DNA of 64,000 nucleotides from Bacteroidales bacterium (GCA_024400835.1 JAKSMC010000002.1:1-64000), one strand, 5' to 3'; counted from the first letter of the stretch, positions 40,004 to 48,818 are shown. The notes: generated by a model from the sequence alone, not told the origin. Numbers and translations are program-made.

Positions 40004-40681
40004 CTACATAATTGGCAATATGACGAACACTAATGCGTCCCAGACGGCGTGCGAGACAATCAGCGCTGGCAGCAAAGAAGGGCGCAGTCGGTATAGCAAG
40101 CCCCAGATAAAGCCGGCTACCAATGCAGCCATTACCAACATGAAGTTGAAGGACCAAATGTGCACCAACGCATAAACCACCGTCGTGACCGCAAAACCCA
40201 CATTTTCAGCAGAAAACAAGCCCTTGCGGGAAGGGAAAAGTTTCACCATTTCGCGCTGCACAAAGCCTCTCCAGAAAAACTCTTCGGCAGGGCCGATGAC
40301 GAATAACAGCAACAGGGCAATCACCCCGTCCGGCAATCCCGTTTTCATACCATACACGGCATCTACCTGCGGGCGGGCAAAATCAAACAGCCATTGCGAG
40401 ACTTTGTCGCCAAGCCAAAAGATGCCCCAGAGAACAAAAGCAATAGCAAAGCCGACAGCAATCTGCAACGCTATGTTTTTGAGATTTTTATCTACATTTT
40501 GAAAGATTTCCTGTCCTTTGGAAAATAGCAGCGTCATCGTCGTCAGCACCACGGCGGCAAACGCCATCGTCAACCAGAAGTTGGTCAGGCCGGCTGTCCA
40601 CGGACTGAACATATAGAACCACAGTACCGCAGCAATCAACAGCGGGACAACCATCCTACAAGTCTCTTTTATCTGGCTCAT
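40004..40681 (-). CDS. CPBP-family intramembrane glutamic endopeptidase
   Basis: 225 residues, six or seven hydrophobic helices. The CPBP/Abi motifs are present: EEFFWRGFVQ (EExxxR, about 132-137 on), a HxxxF segment (HIWSFNFM) and SHAVWD. Members include Rce1-like prenyl-protein proteases and bacteriocin immunity proteins; the role here is unknown. It starts 18 nt after menA. Confidence 0.88.
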   Translation of the reverse strand: MSQIKETCRMVVPLLIAAVLWFYMFSPWTAGLTNFWLTMAFAAVVLTTMTLLFSKGQEIFQNVDKNLKNIALQIAVGFAIAFVLWGIFWLGDKVSQWLFDFARPQVDAVYGMKTGLPDGVIALLLLFVIGPAEEFFWRGFVQREMVKLFPSRKGLFSAENVGFAVTTVVYALVHIWSFNFMLVMAALVAGFIWGLLYRLRPSLLPALIVSHAVWDALVFVILPIM

Positions 40682-40699
40682 ACTTGGAATATTAAAAGA

Positions 40700-41593
40700 C
40701 TAAATGACAGCGGCGATTACAAGGCCGAGCGTCAGCAGCACGCTAAACGACAACTGCAATTGTGCCGTTTTCTGGTCCAGACCCATCAGCGCGTCTTTGC
40801 CTTTGGCAACGTATTGTCTGGCCGCACGGATATTGCCGGCAGCCGGAACCAATGCTATAAGACAGAGGAGCGACAGCCACGGCAAACGGCCTACCAAAAC
40901 AGCCCCAAACACGCATATAAAAGGAATTAGCATATAGGCGACATACAATTTGGCCGAAGTTTTGACACCAAGAAGCATAGCAAATGTTTTGATGCCGGCC
41001 GTTTTGTCGCTTTCGATATCTACCGTATTGTTGGCGTGGAGCACCGCGACGGTAATCAAACCGACGGGCAGTGCCAGCACCAATGCATCCCAACAGAAGG
41101 AGCCGATAGCCACATAGGTTGTACCGAGAATAGGCAAGATGGAGAAATTCAGGAAGATGGTAAGATCGCCTAACGCCCTGTATTTGAAGAAAGAGTAGCC
41201 GACTGTGAGCAAGGCGCCCAGCAGCCCCACGAGCAAAAGTGTCCAACCTGTGCGCAGCACCAATACAAGGCCAATCGCCACGCCAATGGCCAGCAGAACA
41301 GTTCCGAATTTCAGATACTCCTGCGGTTTGAACTTATGGAACACCAGATTCGGCACCGCAAATGCGTTTTCATTATCCACGCCCGACCGATAATCGGCCC
41401 AGTCGCTGATAACATTGCCGCCGGCATGGAAGAAAACGATGCCGACCAGAGCCAAAACAGCATTCAGCCAATTAATTAGCGAAGCTTCGAAAATCCAAGC
41501 CAGATAGGCCGTTGTAACAACCACCGGCATAACGGACACCGGAAAAGACCAATAGCGCGTAACCGCGAACCATTCCTTCAAAGAGTGTTTCAT
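40700..41593 (-). CDS. menA: UbiA-family prenyltransferase, MenA-like
   Basis: 297 residues, eight or nine transmembrane helices. The Mg-binding aspartate motif is NVISDWADYRSGVDNE, and a second acidic motif is HANNTVDIESDKTAGIKT. These fit 1,4-dihydroxy-2-naphthoate polyprenyltransferase, which makes demethylmenaquinone in the membrane. Other UbiA members cannot be fully excluded. Promoter TATTTTTGC upstream. Confidence 0.85.
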   Translation of the reverse strand: MKHSLKEWFAVTRYWSFPVSVMPVVVTTAYLAWIFEASLINWLNAVLALVGIVFFHAGGNVISDWADYRSGVDNENAFAVPNLVFHKFKPQEYLKFGTVLLAIGVAIGLVLVLRTGWTLLLVGLLGALLTVGYSFFKYRALGDLTIFLNFSILPILGTTYVAIGSFCWDALVLALPVGLITVAVLHANNTVDIESDKTAGIKTFAMLLGVKTSAKLYVAYMLIPFICVFGAVLVGRLPWLSLLCLIALVPAAGNIRAARQYVAKGKDALMGLDQKTAQLQLSFSVLLTLGLVIAAVI

Positions 41594-41612
41594 AAAGTCA
41601 AAAATTTAGGGC

Positions 41613-41621
41613 GCAAAAATA
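41613..41621 (-). promoter_or_regulatory. -7 promoter box of menA
   Basis: TATTTTTGC on the minus strand, 20 nt upstream of the ATG. Confidence 0.7.
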
Positions 41622-41774
41622 GGAAATCCATCTTTATAAAATGTGGTTGTTTTATGAATATATTTCAATAATATTTAACTGAATATTATCTTACGCAAAA
41701 ATAAGCACAATAATTCATTGAATTACAAAAAGAAAAAAATATAAATGCGTTGTAGGAATATCATAATAAAATTA

Positions 41775-41782
41775 TATTTTTG
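41775..41782 (+). promoter_or_regulatory. -7 promoter box of the Rpn-like gene
   Basis: TATTTTTG, 27 nt upstream of the ATG. Confidence 0.55.
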
Positions 41783-41808
41783 TTGATATAATTTTAACAA
41801 TCACCATT

Positions 41809-42717
41809 ATGGGAAAAGAACCAGTATATATCAATCCACTTACGGATTTTGGTTTCAAACGAATATTTGGAACTGAGAGAAACAAAGACCTTTTGATTTC
41901 CTTTCTGAACGCCAGCCTATCAGCTCACGTCGGCATTATCACCGACATCGAGTACCTACCTACAGAACAATATGGTTCACTGCCATCTGAAAAAAAAGTA
42001 ATTTTTGATATTTTCTGCACCGACCAATCAGGGCGGAACTTCATTGTTGAGATGCAACGGTCACAGCAGAAACACTTTGCGCACCGCGCCATAACGTATG
42101 TCAGTCGCGTCATCAGCCACGATGCGGAACGAGGTGAACGTGAATACAGCATTACACCAGTATATGCCCTCAACATATTAGACTTTGACGCTGATGAGTT
42201 CCGAGGGAAGCCTGATTTCTTCTGGCAAGTGAAACTGACTGACAATACTGGAAATATTTTTTCCAACAACATTATCTTTTTTTTCATCGAATTGCGTAAA
42301 TTTGCCGCCCAATTGGGAAAAGGCAATTGCTCAGAAGACCTTCATCACTGGCTATACGCTCTAAAAAACATTGCAGACCTGGATAGCTTTGCTGGAGTGC
42401 CTGACAATGAGGTCTTTCGTAAATTGTTCGAAGAATGTCAATTGTCAAAATTAAGTATGATGGAAAAAGAAGAATATCGGAAAAGTGTACTTGAGTATGA
42501 AGACGTACAAGACGCCATAGCCTACTCTATGGAGAAAGGATATGAGAGAGGGCTTGAAACAGGTCTCAAACGCGGGCTTGACGAAGGTGTAAAAAGAGGT
42601 GAGGAGAAAGGAGTTATGAAAGTGGCACAGACAATGCTGTCAAAAGGTTTAGACATCACATTAATTGCATCCGTCACGGGACTATCGGAAGCTGAAATCG
42701 CCTTAATAAAAGCATAG
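41809..42717 (+). CDS. Rpn-family PD-(D/E)XK nuclease / transposase-like protein
   Basis: 302 residues. The N-terminus (NPLTDFGFKRIFG) and the nuclease core (FDIFCTDQSGRNFIVEMQRS) match the Rpn/PDDEXK_2 family, whose members promote RecA-independent recombination. The C-terminal tail (GLETGLKRGLDEGVKRGEEK, then ISVTGLSEAEI-like VTGLSEAEI) is typical. The nuclease acidic residues look intact. radA follows 51 nt downstream. Often multi-copy and linked to mobile DNA. Confidence 0.88.
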   Translation: MGKEPVYINPLTDFGFKRIFGTERNKDLLISFLNASLSAHVGIITDIEYLPTEQYGSLPSEKKVIFDIFCTDQSGRNFIVEMQRSQQKHFAHRAITYVSRVISHDAERGEREYSITPVYALNILDFDADEFRGKPDFFWQVKLTDNTGNIFSNNIIFFFIELRKFAAQLGKGNCSEDLHHWLYALKNIADLDSFAGVPDNEVFRKLFEECQLSKLSMMEKEEYRKSVLEYEDVQDAIAYSMEKGYERGLETGLKRGLDEGVKRGEEKGVMKVAQTMLSKGLDITLIASVTGLSEAEIALIKA

Positions 42718-42768
42718 AGTTCAACGCCATACCGATACCAGATTAGAATCACACAAAAATATAATATC

Positions 42769-44139
42769 GTGGCAAAGAACAAAACTTTATATTTCTGCAA
42801 AAGCTGTGGTGCGCAGTCGGCCCAATGGTTAGGGCGCTGTCCCTCCTGCGGCGAGTGGAACACCTTTGTTGAAGAAGTTGTGGCACGCGAGGAAGCGCCT
42901 GCCAAAGGGCGATCCAACGCCGTTGTAACCAAGAGCTCCCCCAAACCCATTGACGAAGTGTCGTTATTGCAACTGCCACGCATCAAGACATCATTCAGTG
43001 AGTTTGACCGCGTGCTCGGAGGCGGTATCGTGGCCGGTTCCATCGTCCTTTTGGGCGGCGAACCCGGCATCGGAAAATCCACCCTGCTGCTGCAAATGGC
43101 GTTGCGCATTCAAGGTCCCAGAATCCTATACGTCTCCGGCGAGGAAAGCGAAGCGCAACTCAAAATGCGTGCAGCCCGCCTTTCCGACGAGAAAGCGCCC
43201 AACTGCTTCGTACTGACAGAAACCAGCACACAGGAAATCTTCAAACACGTGGAGAACCTGCACCCTCATATCATCATCGCCGACTCCATCCAGACAATGC
43301 AGAGCAGTCTGTTGGATTCTGCCGCCGGTTCCATCTCGCAACTCAAGGAGTGTGCCGCCGAGTTCCAGCACCTCGCCAAGACCACGGGCATTCCCGTGTT
43401 CCTCATCGGGCACATCACTAAGGATGGTACCTTGGCAGGCCCGAAAATCTTAGAGCACATCGTCGATACCGTGTTGCAGTTTGAAGGAGACCAACATTAC
43501 GGCTACCGCATTGTTCGCTGCATCAAAAACCGCTTCGGGTCCACCTCTGAAATGGGCATCTTCGAGATGACACAGAGCGGACTTAATGAGATTCTCAATC
43601 CATCAGAAATCCTGCTTTCGCAGCACGAGGAAGACTTCAGCGGCAACGCCATCGCCTGCATTCTTGAGGGCAACCGCCCGATGATGATTGAAACGCAGGC
43701 ATTGGTCAGTTCCGCGGTTTACGGTATGCCGCAGCGCTCCGCCACGGGCTACGACATCCGACGGATGAATATGCTGTTGGCCGTTTTGGAAAAACGCTGT
43801 CACTTCAAACTCGGCGCCAAGGACGTGTTCCTCAACATCGCCGGCGGTGTGCGCGTGGAAGACCCCGCCATCAACTTGGCGATTGTGGCTGCTATTCTGT
43901 CTTCCGCCACCGACATCGCCATTGACGCCAAAACCTGCTTCGCCGGCGAAATGGGCCTCAGCGGTGAAGTCCGCCCCGTGACCCGTATCGCACAACGCAT
44001 CGCCGAAGCCGACAAACTCGGATTCAACCGCATGTTCGTTTCCAAATACAACCTCAAAGGCATCAACCTCAGCGACTTCCATATCAAAATCATCCCCATC
44101 GCAAAAGTGGAGGAAATGTTTAAGACGCTGTTCGAATGA
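42769..44139 (+). CDS. radA: DNA repair protein RadA
   Basis: 456 residues. DnaB-type branch-migration helicase in recombination. Zinc finger CKSC..CPSC (Cys10, 13, 24, 27), Walker A GGEPGIGKST (96-105), the RadA-specific KNRFG near 251-255, and a C-terminal Lon-like domain. The start is a GTG at 42769; the zinc finger follows immediately, which supports it. Confidence 0.97.
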   Translation: MAKNKTLYFCKSCGAQSAQWLGRCPSCGEWNTFVEEVVAREEAPAKGRSNAVVTKSSPKPIDEVSLLQLPRIKTSFSEFDRVLGGGIVAGSIVLLGGEPGIGKSTLLLQMALRIQGPRILYVSGEESEAQLKMRAARLSDEKAPNCFVLTETSTQEIFKHVENLHPHIIIADSIQTMQSSLLDSAAGSISQLKECAAEFQHLAKTTGIPVFLIGHITKDGTLAGPKILEHIVDTVLQFEGDQHYGYRIVRCIKNRFGSTSEMGIFEMTQSGLNEILNPSEILLSQHEEDFSGNAIACILEGNRPMMIETQALVSSAVYGMPQRSATGYDIRRMNMLLAVLEKRCHFKLGAKDVFLNIAGGVRVEDPAINLAIVAAILSSATDIAIDAKTCFAGEMGLSGEVRPVTRIAQRIAEADKLGFNRMFVSKYNLKGINLSDFHIKIIPIAKVEEMFKTLFE

Positions 44140-44145
44140 CACCCT

Positions 44146-44169
44146 GTAGGGATGCAATTTATTGCGTCC
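44146..44169. repeat. Palindrome of the GTAGGGACG/GTAGAGACG family
   Basis: GGATGCAAT and ATTGCGTCC pair with one G-T, beginning 6 nt after the radA stop. Confidence 0.65.
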
Positions 44170-44182
44170 GCCCAGAGTCTTT

Positions 44183-44212
44183 GGTTTCAGGTTTCAAGTT
44201 TCAGGTTTCAAG
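44183..44212. repeat. 7-bp tandem repeat tract
   Basis: (A/G)GTTTCA four times between radA and the RseC-like gene. Confidence 0.8.
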
Positions 44213-44255
44213 AAAAGCAACTTAACATCATAGTTTCGTAAATCAGTTCACAGAT

Positions 44256-44726
44256 ATGAATCAAGTTTCCGACTCAAATCACAGTTCACCGTTCACTCAT
44301 CACACGTCCCAAGACACCATCTGCAAGGAGGGCATTGTGCGGACCGTTGACGGGGAGAACGTCGAAGTAGAAATCACCATCAGTTCCGCGTGCAGCGAGT
44401 GCCACGCCAAAAGCATCTGCATACCTACCGACACAAAACGGGAAACCGTTATGGCAAAAAGTCTGTACGGCGAACATTTTGACGTAGGCGACAAAGTGCA
44501 ACTGGTGCTCAAGGGCAGTGCGGGGCGCAAGGCCGTCGTTATCGCATACCTGCTTCCGCTCATCGTTCTAATGGTAGCCCTTTTCGGCAGTTACCTGCTC
44601 TTCCACAACGAGTTAATCAGCGTCATCATCTGCCTGGCTTTCGTTGTCATTTACTTTTTCATTCTTAAAAAACAAAGCAAAAAAATAGAAGGGGAATTCG
44701 AGTTCTACGTTAAGAAGAAACTTTAA
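44256..44726 (+). CDS. SoxR-reducing/RseC-MucC family membrane protein
   Basis: 156 residues. N-terminal cysteine-containing domain (CSECHAKSIC) followed by two adjacent hydrophobic helices (about 95-135: VVIAYLLPLIVLMVALFGSY and SVIICLAFVVIYFFIL). This fits the RseC family, often found before electron-transport rnf genes; no rnf genes are seen here. Function in this phylum is unknown. Confidence 0.82.
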   Translation: MNQVSDSNHSSPFTHHTSQDTICKEGIVRTVDGENVEVEITISSACSECHAKSICIPTDTKRETVMAKSLYGEHFDVGDKVQLVLKGSAGRKAVVIAYLLPLIVLMVALFGSYLLFHNELISVIICLAFVVIYFFILKKQSKKIEGEFEFYVKKKL

Positions 44727-44742
44727 GTAAGTGGGAACTCTC

Positions 44743-44796
44743 TAAGTTTAAAATTTAAAGTTTAAGGTTTAAAGTTTAAGGTTTAAAGTTTAAGAA
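44743..44796. repeat. 7-bp tandem repeat tract
   Basis: About seven units of (A/G)GTTTAA in the gap after the RseC-like gene, among the clearest tracts in the window. Confidence 0.85.
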
Positions 44797-44812
44797 TACA
44801 TCCCCCCTACTA

Positions 44813-44855
44813 ACGCATTATCGCATTAACACATTAACACATTATTGCATTAACA
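44813..44855. repeat. 8-bp tandem repeat tract
   Basis: Five units of C(G/A)CATTA(A/T) leading up to the GTG of the kinase gene. The core is the complement of the TAATGTG tract near 54.95 kb. Confidence 0.8.
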
Positions 44856-44857
44856 TC

Positions 44858-45406
44858 GTGAAAATCATTGGTATTACAGGAACATTAGGTGCAGGCAAAG
44901 GCACCATCGTGGATTACTTAATCCAACATTACGGTTACAAACATTATTCCGTGCGCGGTTATCTGACGGAAGAAGCCGAACGTCGCGGCATGGAAATCAA
45001 CAGGGACACTTTCGTAGTGGTTGCCAACGACTTACGTGAGAAGTACGGTCCGTCCTACATCACTGACGAATTGTACAAGCAGGCGGAGGCCGCAGGTGTC
45101 AATGCCATCATCGAAAGCGTGCGCACCCCCGGAGAGGTGGAATCCCTGCGCAAGAACGAGCATTTCCTGCTCTTCGCTGTGGATGCCGACCCCAAAGTAC
45201 GTTACGACCGCGTGGTCCTTCGCAACTCAGAAACCGACCACGTCAGCTACGAGACGTTCATTGAAAACGAGCAACGCGAGATGAGTTCCACGGATCCCGC
45301 CCATCAGAATGTGGGCCGCTGTATGGAAATGGCCGACTACGTGTTCCACAATGACGGCGATTTCGACGATTTATATCGCCAAGTGGAAGAAGTGCTTGGG
45401 AAATAA
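44858..45406 (+). CDS. P-loop kinase, dephospho-CoA kinase/adenylate kinase-like
   Basis: 182 residues. Walker A GITGTLGAGKGT (5-16), a lid-like basic segment and a VRTPGEVESLRK motif (about 88-99) as in the dephospho-CoA kinase/AAA_17-18 kinase group. The substrate is uncertain. It starts with GTG at 44858 after an 8-bp repeat tract and ends close to a palindrome shared with the convergent gene. Confidence 0.75.
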   Translation: MKIIGITGTLGAGKGTIVDYLIQHYGYKHYSVRGYLTEEAERRGMEINRDTFVVVANDLREKYGPSYITDELYKQAEAAGVNAIIESVRTPGEVESLRKNEHFLLFAVDADPKVRYDRVVLRNSETDHVSYETFIENEQREMSSTDPAHQNVGRCMEMADYVFHNDGDFDDLYRQVEEVLGK

Positions 45407-45410
45407 CCGC

Positions 45411-45434
45411 AGAGACGCGGCGTGCCGCGTCTCT
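45411..45434. repeat. Perfect palindrome of the GTAGAGACG family between convergent genes
   Basis: AGAGACGCGGC and GCCGCGTCTCT with a 2-nt loop, 4 nt after one stop and 3 nt before the next. It may act as a bidirectional 3'-end structure but has no U tract. Confidence 0.85.
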
Positions 45435-45437
45435 ACA

Positions 45438-46373
45438 TCATTTGCGCACGGCAATCACGCGGAAACCGACCTTGGGAGAATACTCGCCGTAGGTCTGTTT
45501 GCTGTCGATGCGGATGTCATAGCCGGGGTCGTCATAGCTGCCGCCGAAGGCAACGCCCTTTTCAGCGACCATCTCTGCCACGTTGCCACACATATTGTAC
45601 AAGTGATAATTATAACTGGGATACCAAGATAAAGATATCATCGGAAAATTGTAATGTAGAATAGCGCTTTCGTCGAAGGTCAGCACCTGAAAACCGCTAT
45701 CTGTCCGCGTGATACATTCATCCCCCACTTTATAATAATTATATGGAGCCTTGCCATTACCATTTGTGATATAAGGTCCTGTAAGTGCATAGGTGTGGAA
45801 CATACTCCCATCGTGGGCCGCCCACTTCCACTCCCATTCGGTCGGCAACCGATACTCCCATTCGCCATTGCCCAATTTCTCGGTGAGCCATTGGCAGAAA
45901 AGTTGCGCACCCTCATAACTGACATTCACTACTGGAAACAAACCATAATCGGAACTTTGAGTATATTTCTTATTATAAGATGTTCCTGTTTGTTCATCAA
46001 AGCTATAAAAGAACGGTTCGCCGCTTTCATTGTGGATTTTGGCCACCTCGTAATCAGCGGTTCTGCCTTGTGCTTTCAAATCTTCGAGAAAACGACCGTA
46101 GGATTTGTTCATCACTTCGCATTCCAGCATATAGTAGCTGGGTGTCACCTCTTTGGAGGTGTCGGTAGTCACCGTGACACCGGGGATGCGACAGAAGTTC
46201 CCAACCAACTCCTTTTCCTGTTTCATCAATGCTTTGGGACGCTTTGCCGGCTTTTTCTCCACAATTTCTCGAATTTCCGGCAATCTCTTGACAGGGCTCG
46301 TTGGTTTCTGCGCAAACACGGAGCACGTGGTCAGGCTTAAAGCCACGACTAAAATAATACGTGATAATTTCAT
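45438..46373 (-). CDS. Secreted FGE-sulfatase-fold protein (paralog 1), catalytic cysteines absent
   Basis: 311 residues with a signal peptide (1-21, ending VFAQ). The rest has the SUMF1/formylglycine-generating enzyme fold: VNVSYEGAQLFCQWL, YRLPTEWEWKWAA, NMCGNVAEMV, and a C-terminal GGSYDDPGYDIR...GFRVIAVRK. The cysteines of true FGE near the C-terminus are missing (GFRCA is GFRVI here), so it should not activate sulfatases. Similar non-catalytic members include the gliding proteins GldJ and GldK. It is paralogous to the gene at 48846-49751. Confidence 0.88.
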   Translation of the reverse strand: MKLSRIILVVALSLTTCSVFAQKPTSPVKRLPEIREIVEKKPAKRPKALMKQEKELVGNFCRIPGVTVTTDTSKEVTPSYYMLECEVMNKSYGRFLEDLKAQGRTADYEVAKIHNESGEPFFYSFDEQTGTSYNKKYTQSSDYGLFPVVNVSYEGAQLFCQWLTEKLGNGEWEYRLPTEWEWKWAAHDGSMFHTYALTGPYITNGNGKAPYNYYKVGDECITRTDSGFQVLTFDESAILHYNFPMISLSWYPSYNYHLYNMCGNVAEMVAEKGVAFGGSYDDPGYDIRIDSKQTYGEYSPKVGFRVIAVRK

Positions 46374-46478
46374 AATGTGACATTTAGGTTAATGGTGAAA
46401 GGATTCACAGATTTTCTGGAATCCACATTATGATAAACGTAAAAAGAGCATTGAATCTTGGTTTGGAAATACATTTTC

Positions 46479-46562
46479 CGCCTTCGGTGTGGTTCCACCA
46501 ATTAGAACATTATTTTAATAATTTTAATCATTTAAATGTGTGAAAACGGAGCGTCAACGACC
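46479..46562 (+). repeat. Dispersed AT-rich repeat, copy A
   Basis: Pattern CCTTCGG, then CACCAATTAGAA, TTTTAATAATTTTAATCA, ATGTGTGAAAA, CGGAGCGT and AACGAC; shared with copies near 47.45 and 48.75 kb. Confidence 0.75.
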
Positions 46563-46579
46563 ACCTCAGCGGACGTGGC

Positions 46580-46603
46580 GGGCGCAGTGAATTGCGTCCC
46601 TAC
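46580..46603. repeat. Palindrome of the GTAGGGACG family
   Basis: GGGCGCA.. and ..GCGTCCC around an AT-rich centre; outer CTAC as in other members. Confidence 0.55.
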
Positions 46604-46810
46604 AGCGTTCCGGGACCTCTTATTTCAAATTGCGGTCCTTCCTTCGATTTTCTCCGAAATTTGCCCTTTCCAATGTTTTTTGGAAAGCAACTGCCCAAAA
46701 TGAAAATATGCATATTTCCTATATTAAGTTGCAAAAAACACATCTTTTTCTGCAATTTTCAAATATTTGTAACACAGTTTTTTACACTTGACATCAGCTT
46801 CTTATTGTAG

Positions 46811-46819
46811 TATCTTTGG
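46811..46819 (+). promoter_or_regulatory. -7 promoter box of the ORF6N gene
   Basis: TATCTTTGG, 26 nt upstream of the ATG at 46845. Confidence 0.6.
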
Positions 46820-46844
46820 CGACAAAGATTTAATACAAAAAACT

Positions 46845-47444
46845 ATGGAAGAATTAGAAAACGTAGAATCAAAAATCATCACACTTCGAAACCAGCAGGT
46901 GATTCTCGATTGTGATGTCGCCGAACTGTATGGTGTGCAAACCAAAGAAATCAATCAGGCTGTGAAAAACAACCCTGAGAAGTTTCCTGATGGATACATC
47001 TTTCCACTTGAGCAACAAGAGTTTTCTTATTTGCGGTCAAAAATTTTGACCGCAAATTGGAGTAAAATAAGGACATTGCCAAAGGCTTTCACGGAGAAAG
47101 GCCTCTATATGTTGGCCACCATTTTGAAAAGCCCTCAGGCCGTGCAAACAACCATTGCCATTGTGGAGGCGTATGCCAAACTCCGTGAACTGGCACGTGT
47201 GGTGGTGGAGATTCCGCAGACAGAAGAAGGCGGACCACAACAGAAGACCTTGCTGAAACGGAGCGGGCAGTTGGTATCTGAAATATTGGACAGCACACTG
47301 CCCAAACAATCGGAAGAGACTTCCTTTGAACTCAATCTCGCGATGGTGAAATTCAAGCATTCCGTAAAACGAGAACACGACGATGAGGTGTTATTCTTGA
47401 AAAAAGAGTTAGAGGAATTGAAAAAGAAAATGGAAGAGTATTAG
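46845..47444 (+). CDS. ORF6N domain protein (phage-type DNA-binding domain)
   Basis: 199 residues. N-terminal ORF6N domain (about 8-95): LRNQQVILDCDVAELYGVQ, then FPDGYIFPL and LPKAFTEKGLYMLATIL. This domain comes from phage and mobile-element regulators (KilA-N/ORF6N group). The C-terminal third is charged and helical (ELKKKMEEY at the end). I used the ATG at 46845; the frame reaches back to 46788 through the promoter. The only plus-strand gene in this block; it may be a recently gained accessory gene. Confidence 0.82.
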   Translation: MEELENVESKIITLRNQQVILDCDVAELYGVQTKEINQAVKNNPEKFPDGYIFPLEQQEFSYLRSKILTANWSKIRTLPKAFTEKGLYMLATILKSPQAVQTTIAIVEAYAKLRELARVVVEIPQTEEGGPQQKTLLKRSGQLVSEILDSTLPKQSEETSFELNLAMVKFKHSVKREHDDEVLFLKKELEELKKKMEEY

Positions 47445-47449
47445 ATGTT

Positions 47450-47538
47450 CGGCCTTCGGCGTGCTTTCACCAATTAGAAGGAAATCTTTATTTTAATAAT
47501 TTTAATCATTTTAATGTGTGAAAATCGGAGCGTAGCGA
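47450..47538 (+). repeat. Dispersed AT-rich repeat, copy B (supplies a stop codon)
   Basis: Same pattern as copy A (GGCCTTCGG, CACCAATTAGAA, TTTTAATAATTTTAATCA, TTAATGTGTGAAAA, CGGAGCGTAGCGAC). It overlaps the last codons and the TGA of the minus-strand gene ending at 47506. Confidence 0.8.
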
Positions 47539-48417
47539 CTGCAAGTCAATCACGATTTTGGAGCCGTCAATGTTGGTGTAGTCGAATTTGACGAAGCCGT
47601 ACTTTTCGTTGTAATAGGCCGTGAGGCCGGTTTTGCCGATGCGACTCTTGGCAGATGCCTCCACGCACACGCAATCCAAAGTGCCTAATGTCGTGGACAG
47701 CAAGCAGGACGTATCCACGATTCTATAGCGATACCTGTTGACGATAGCACCTTCCCACTCTTTCCATAATGGATCACCCCATTGTGAACCGATTGTCAAC
47801 TTCCACTTCCATTTCAAGCCCTTTTTTGCCGGAAATTTGATGTACGGGAATGGATTCAGTTCCAGAATACTCAACAACAGAGAACGTGGCGGATGCATCC
47901 AAATGTTACGTTCGTTTTCCACAATGCCGGAGGCTGACTGGGCAAATGGTCTGGCACCATTCTTTAGCCAAAACTCGAAAACCTCCACCGTTTGGTCGTA
48001 ATCGGGGCTAAAGCCGTAGCCGATGTTGCTTGGATTGATACGCACTGTATATTGCCGGATACAGGAATCCTCATCGAAAGTATCTACCAGCATATGGCGC
48101 GCATAAAGCAACGTATAGTAACTCGTATCGCCCTGCTCGTTGATTTCCGGTTTGCGCACGGCTTCCTTATAAACACGCATAAAACGTTCCTCCCCCTGCG
48201 GATTGAAATAGCGGAAGGCAAACGTGTATTCGTTGCCGGCGCGATAAACCTGGTTGTCTTCGGTATATCGGCACGGATTCGCCGTGTCGGAGCGCACTTC
48301 CTGATAGATGCCGCCAGCATTTTCATACTCCGTAACCGTCTGTGCCGAAGCCGTAGCGCACAACATTATGCCAATCATAAAGAAGGACTTGATCAGATGT
48401 AGAACAGCGGTTTTCAT
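47506..48417 (-). CDS. Secreted protein of unknown function
   Basis: 303 residues, signal peptide (1-25, ending ASAQ). Beta-rich, with the motif RYFNPQGEERFMR, a KFPAKKGLKWKWKLTIG centre and a YNEKYGFVKFDYTNIDGSKI end reminiscent of lipoprotein-like DUFs. I do not recognise the family. The last codons (RSDFHTLK) and the stop are encoded by repeat copy B, so the 3' end may have been changed by the repeat. Own promoter upstream. Confidence 0.65.
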   Translation of the reverse strand: MKTAVLHLIKSFFMIGIMLCATASAQTVTEYENAGGIYQEVRSDTANPCRYTEDNQVYRAGNEYTFAFRYFNPQGEERFMRVYKEAVRKPEINEQGDTSYYTLLYARHMLVDTFDEDSCIRQYTVRINPSNIGYGFSPDYDQTVEVFEFWLKNGARPFAQSASGIVENERNIWMHPPRSLLLSILELNPFPYIKFPAKKGLKWKWKLTIGSQWGDPLWKEWEGAIVNRYRYRIVDTSCLLSTTLGTLDCVCVEASAKSRIGKTGLTAYYNEKYGFVKFDYTNIDGSKIVIDLQSLRSDFHTLK

Positions 48418-48433
48418 TGCTTTAGAGTTTTCT

Positions 48434-48442
48434 GCAAAAATA
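48434..48442 (-). promoter_or_regulatory. -7 promoter box of the unknown secreted protein gene
   Basis: TATTTTTGC on the minus strand, 17 nt upstream of the ATG at 48417. Confidence 0.65.
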
Positions 48443-48499
48443 CAATTTTATTGTTTTCTATCCTTGAGATTCAACTTTTAGAGGGCAGAACTGTGGGCA

Positions 48500-48546
48500 G
48501 TTGCTTCGCCTGCGGCGCACTTTCCACTCATTAAAATTATTAAAAT
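48500..48546 (-). repeat. Dispersed AT-rich repeat, partial copy C
   Basis: GCTTCGCC, GCGGCGCACTTTCCACTCA and TTAAAATTATTAAAAT resemble the ends of copies A and B. Confidence 0.45.
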
Positions 48547-48720
48547 ACATTACTACTGATGCGATAAATTTCGAATGCCAATATATCTGTTCTATTCCCG
48601 TCGGGCCTGCCCAACGGTAATATTAACGTGTTGAGAAGGATTGTGAAGAAATCATTGCCTATAGAACACGTGACAATTTGTTCCAACAATATATTTACCA
48701 TTCAAATCTTATCTTTCCAC

Positions 48721-48745
48721 TTAGGTCAAGACGTATATAGTTACC
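48721..48745 (+). repeat. TTAGGTCAA short dispersed repeat
   Basis: TTAGGTCAAG then GTATATAGTTACC; also at 57764, 58217, 60207 and 60362. Confidence 0.65.
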
Positions 48746-48750
48746 AAAAA

Positions 48751-48803
48751 ATAATTTTAATAATTTTATTTATTTTAATGTGTGAATTAGGAGCGTCAGC
48801 GAC
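48751..48803 (+). repeat. Dispersed AT-rich repeat, copy D
   Basis: ATAATTTTAATAATTTTA, TTTTAATGTGTGAA and GGAGCGTCAGCGAC match the right half of copies A and B. Confidence 0.7.
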
Positions 48804-48818
48804 AATCGGTATAATTTT

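Larger units (their letters stand above)
46374..46844. other. 471-bp gap holding repeats and the ORF6N promoter
   Basis: Contains a dispersed AT-rich repeat copy (46479-46562), a palindrome (46580-46603) and the ORF6N gene promoter. No coding sequence I can support. Confidence 0.6.

Noticed and set aside
44743..44855. CRISPR-like array
   Set aside because: Units are only 7-8 bp without spacers, and no cas gene is near.
45438..46373. Sulfatase-activating enzyme
   Set aside because: The essential C-terminal cysteines of formylglycine-generating enzyme are absent and no sulfatase gene is in the window.
46788..46844. Longer N-terminus of the ORF6N protein
   Set aside because: These codons contain the TATCTTTGG promoter box; the conserved domain begins only after the ATG at 46845.
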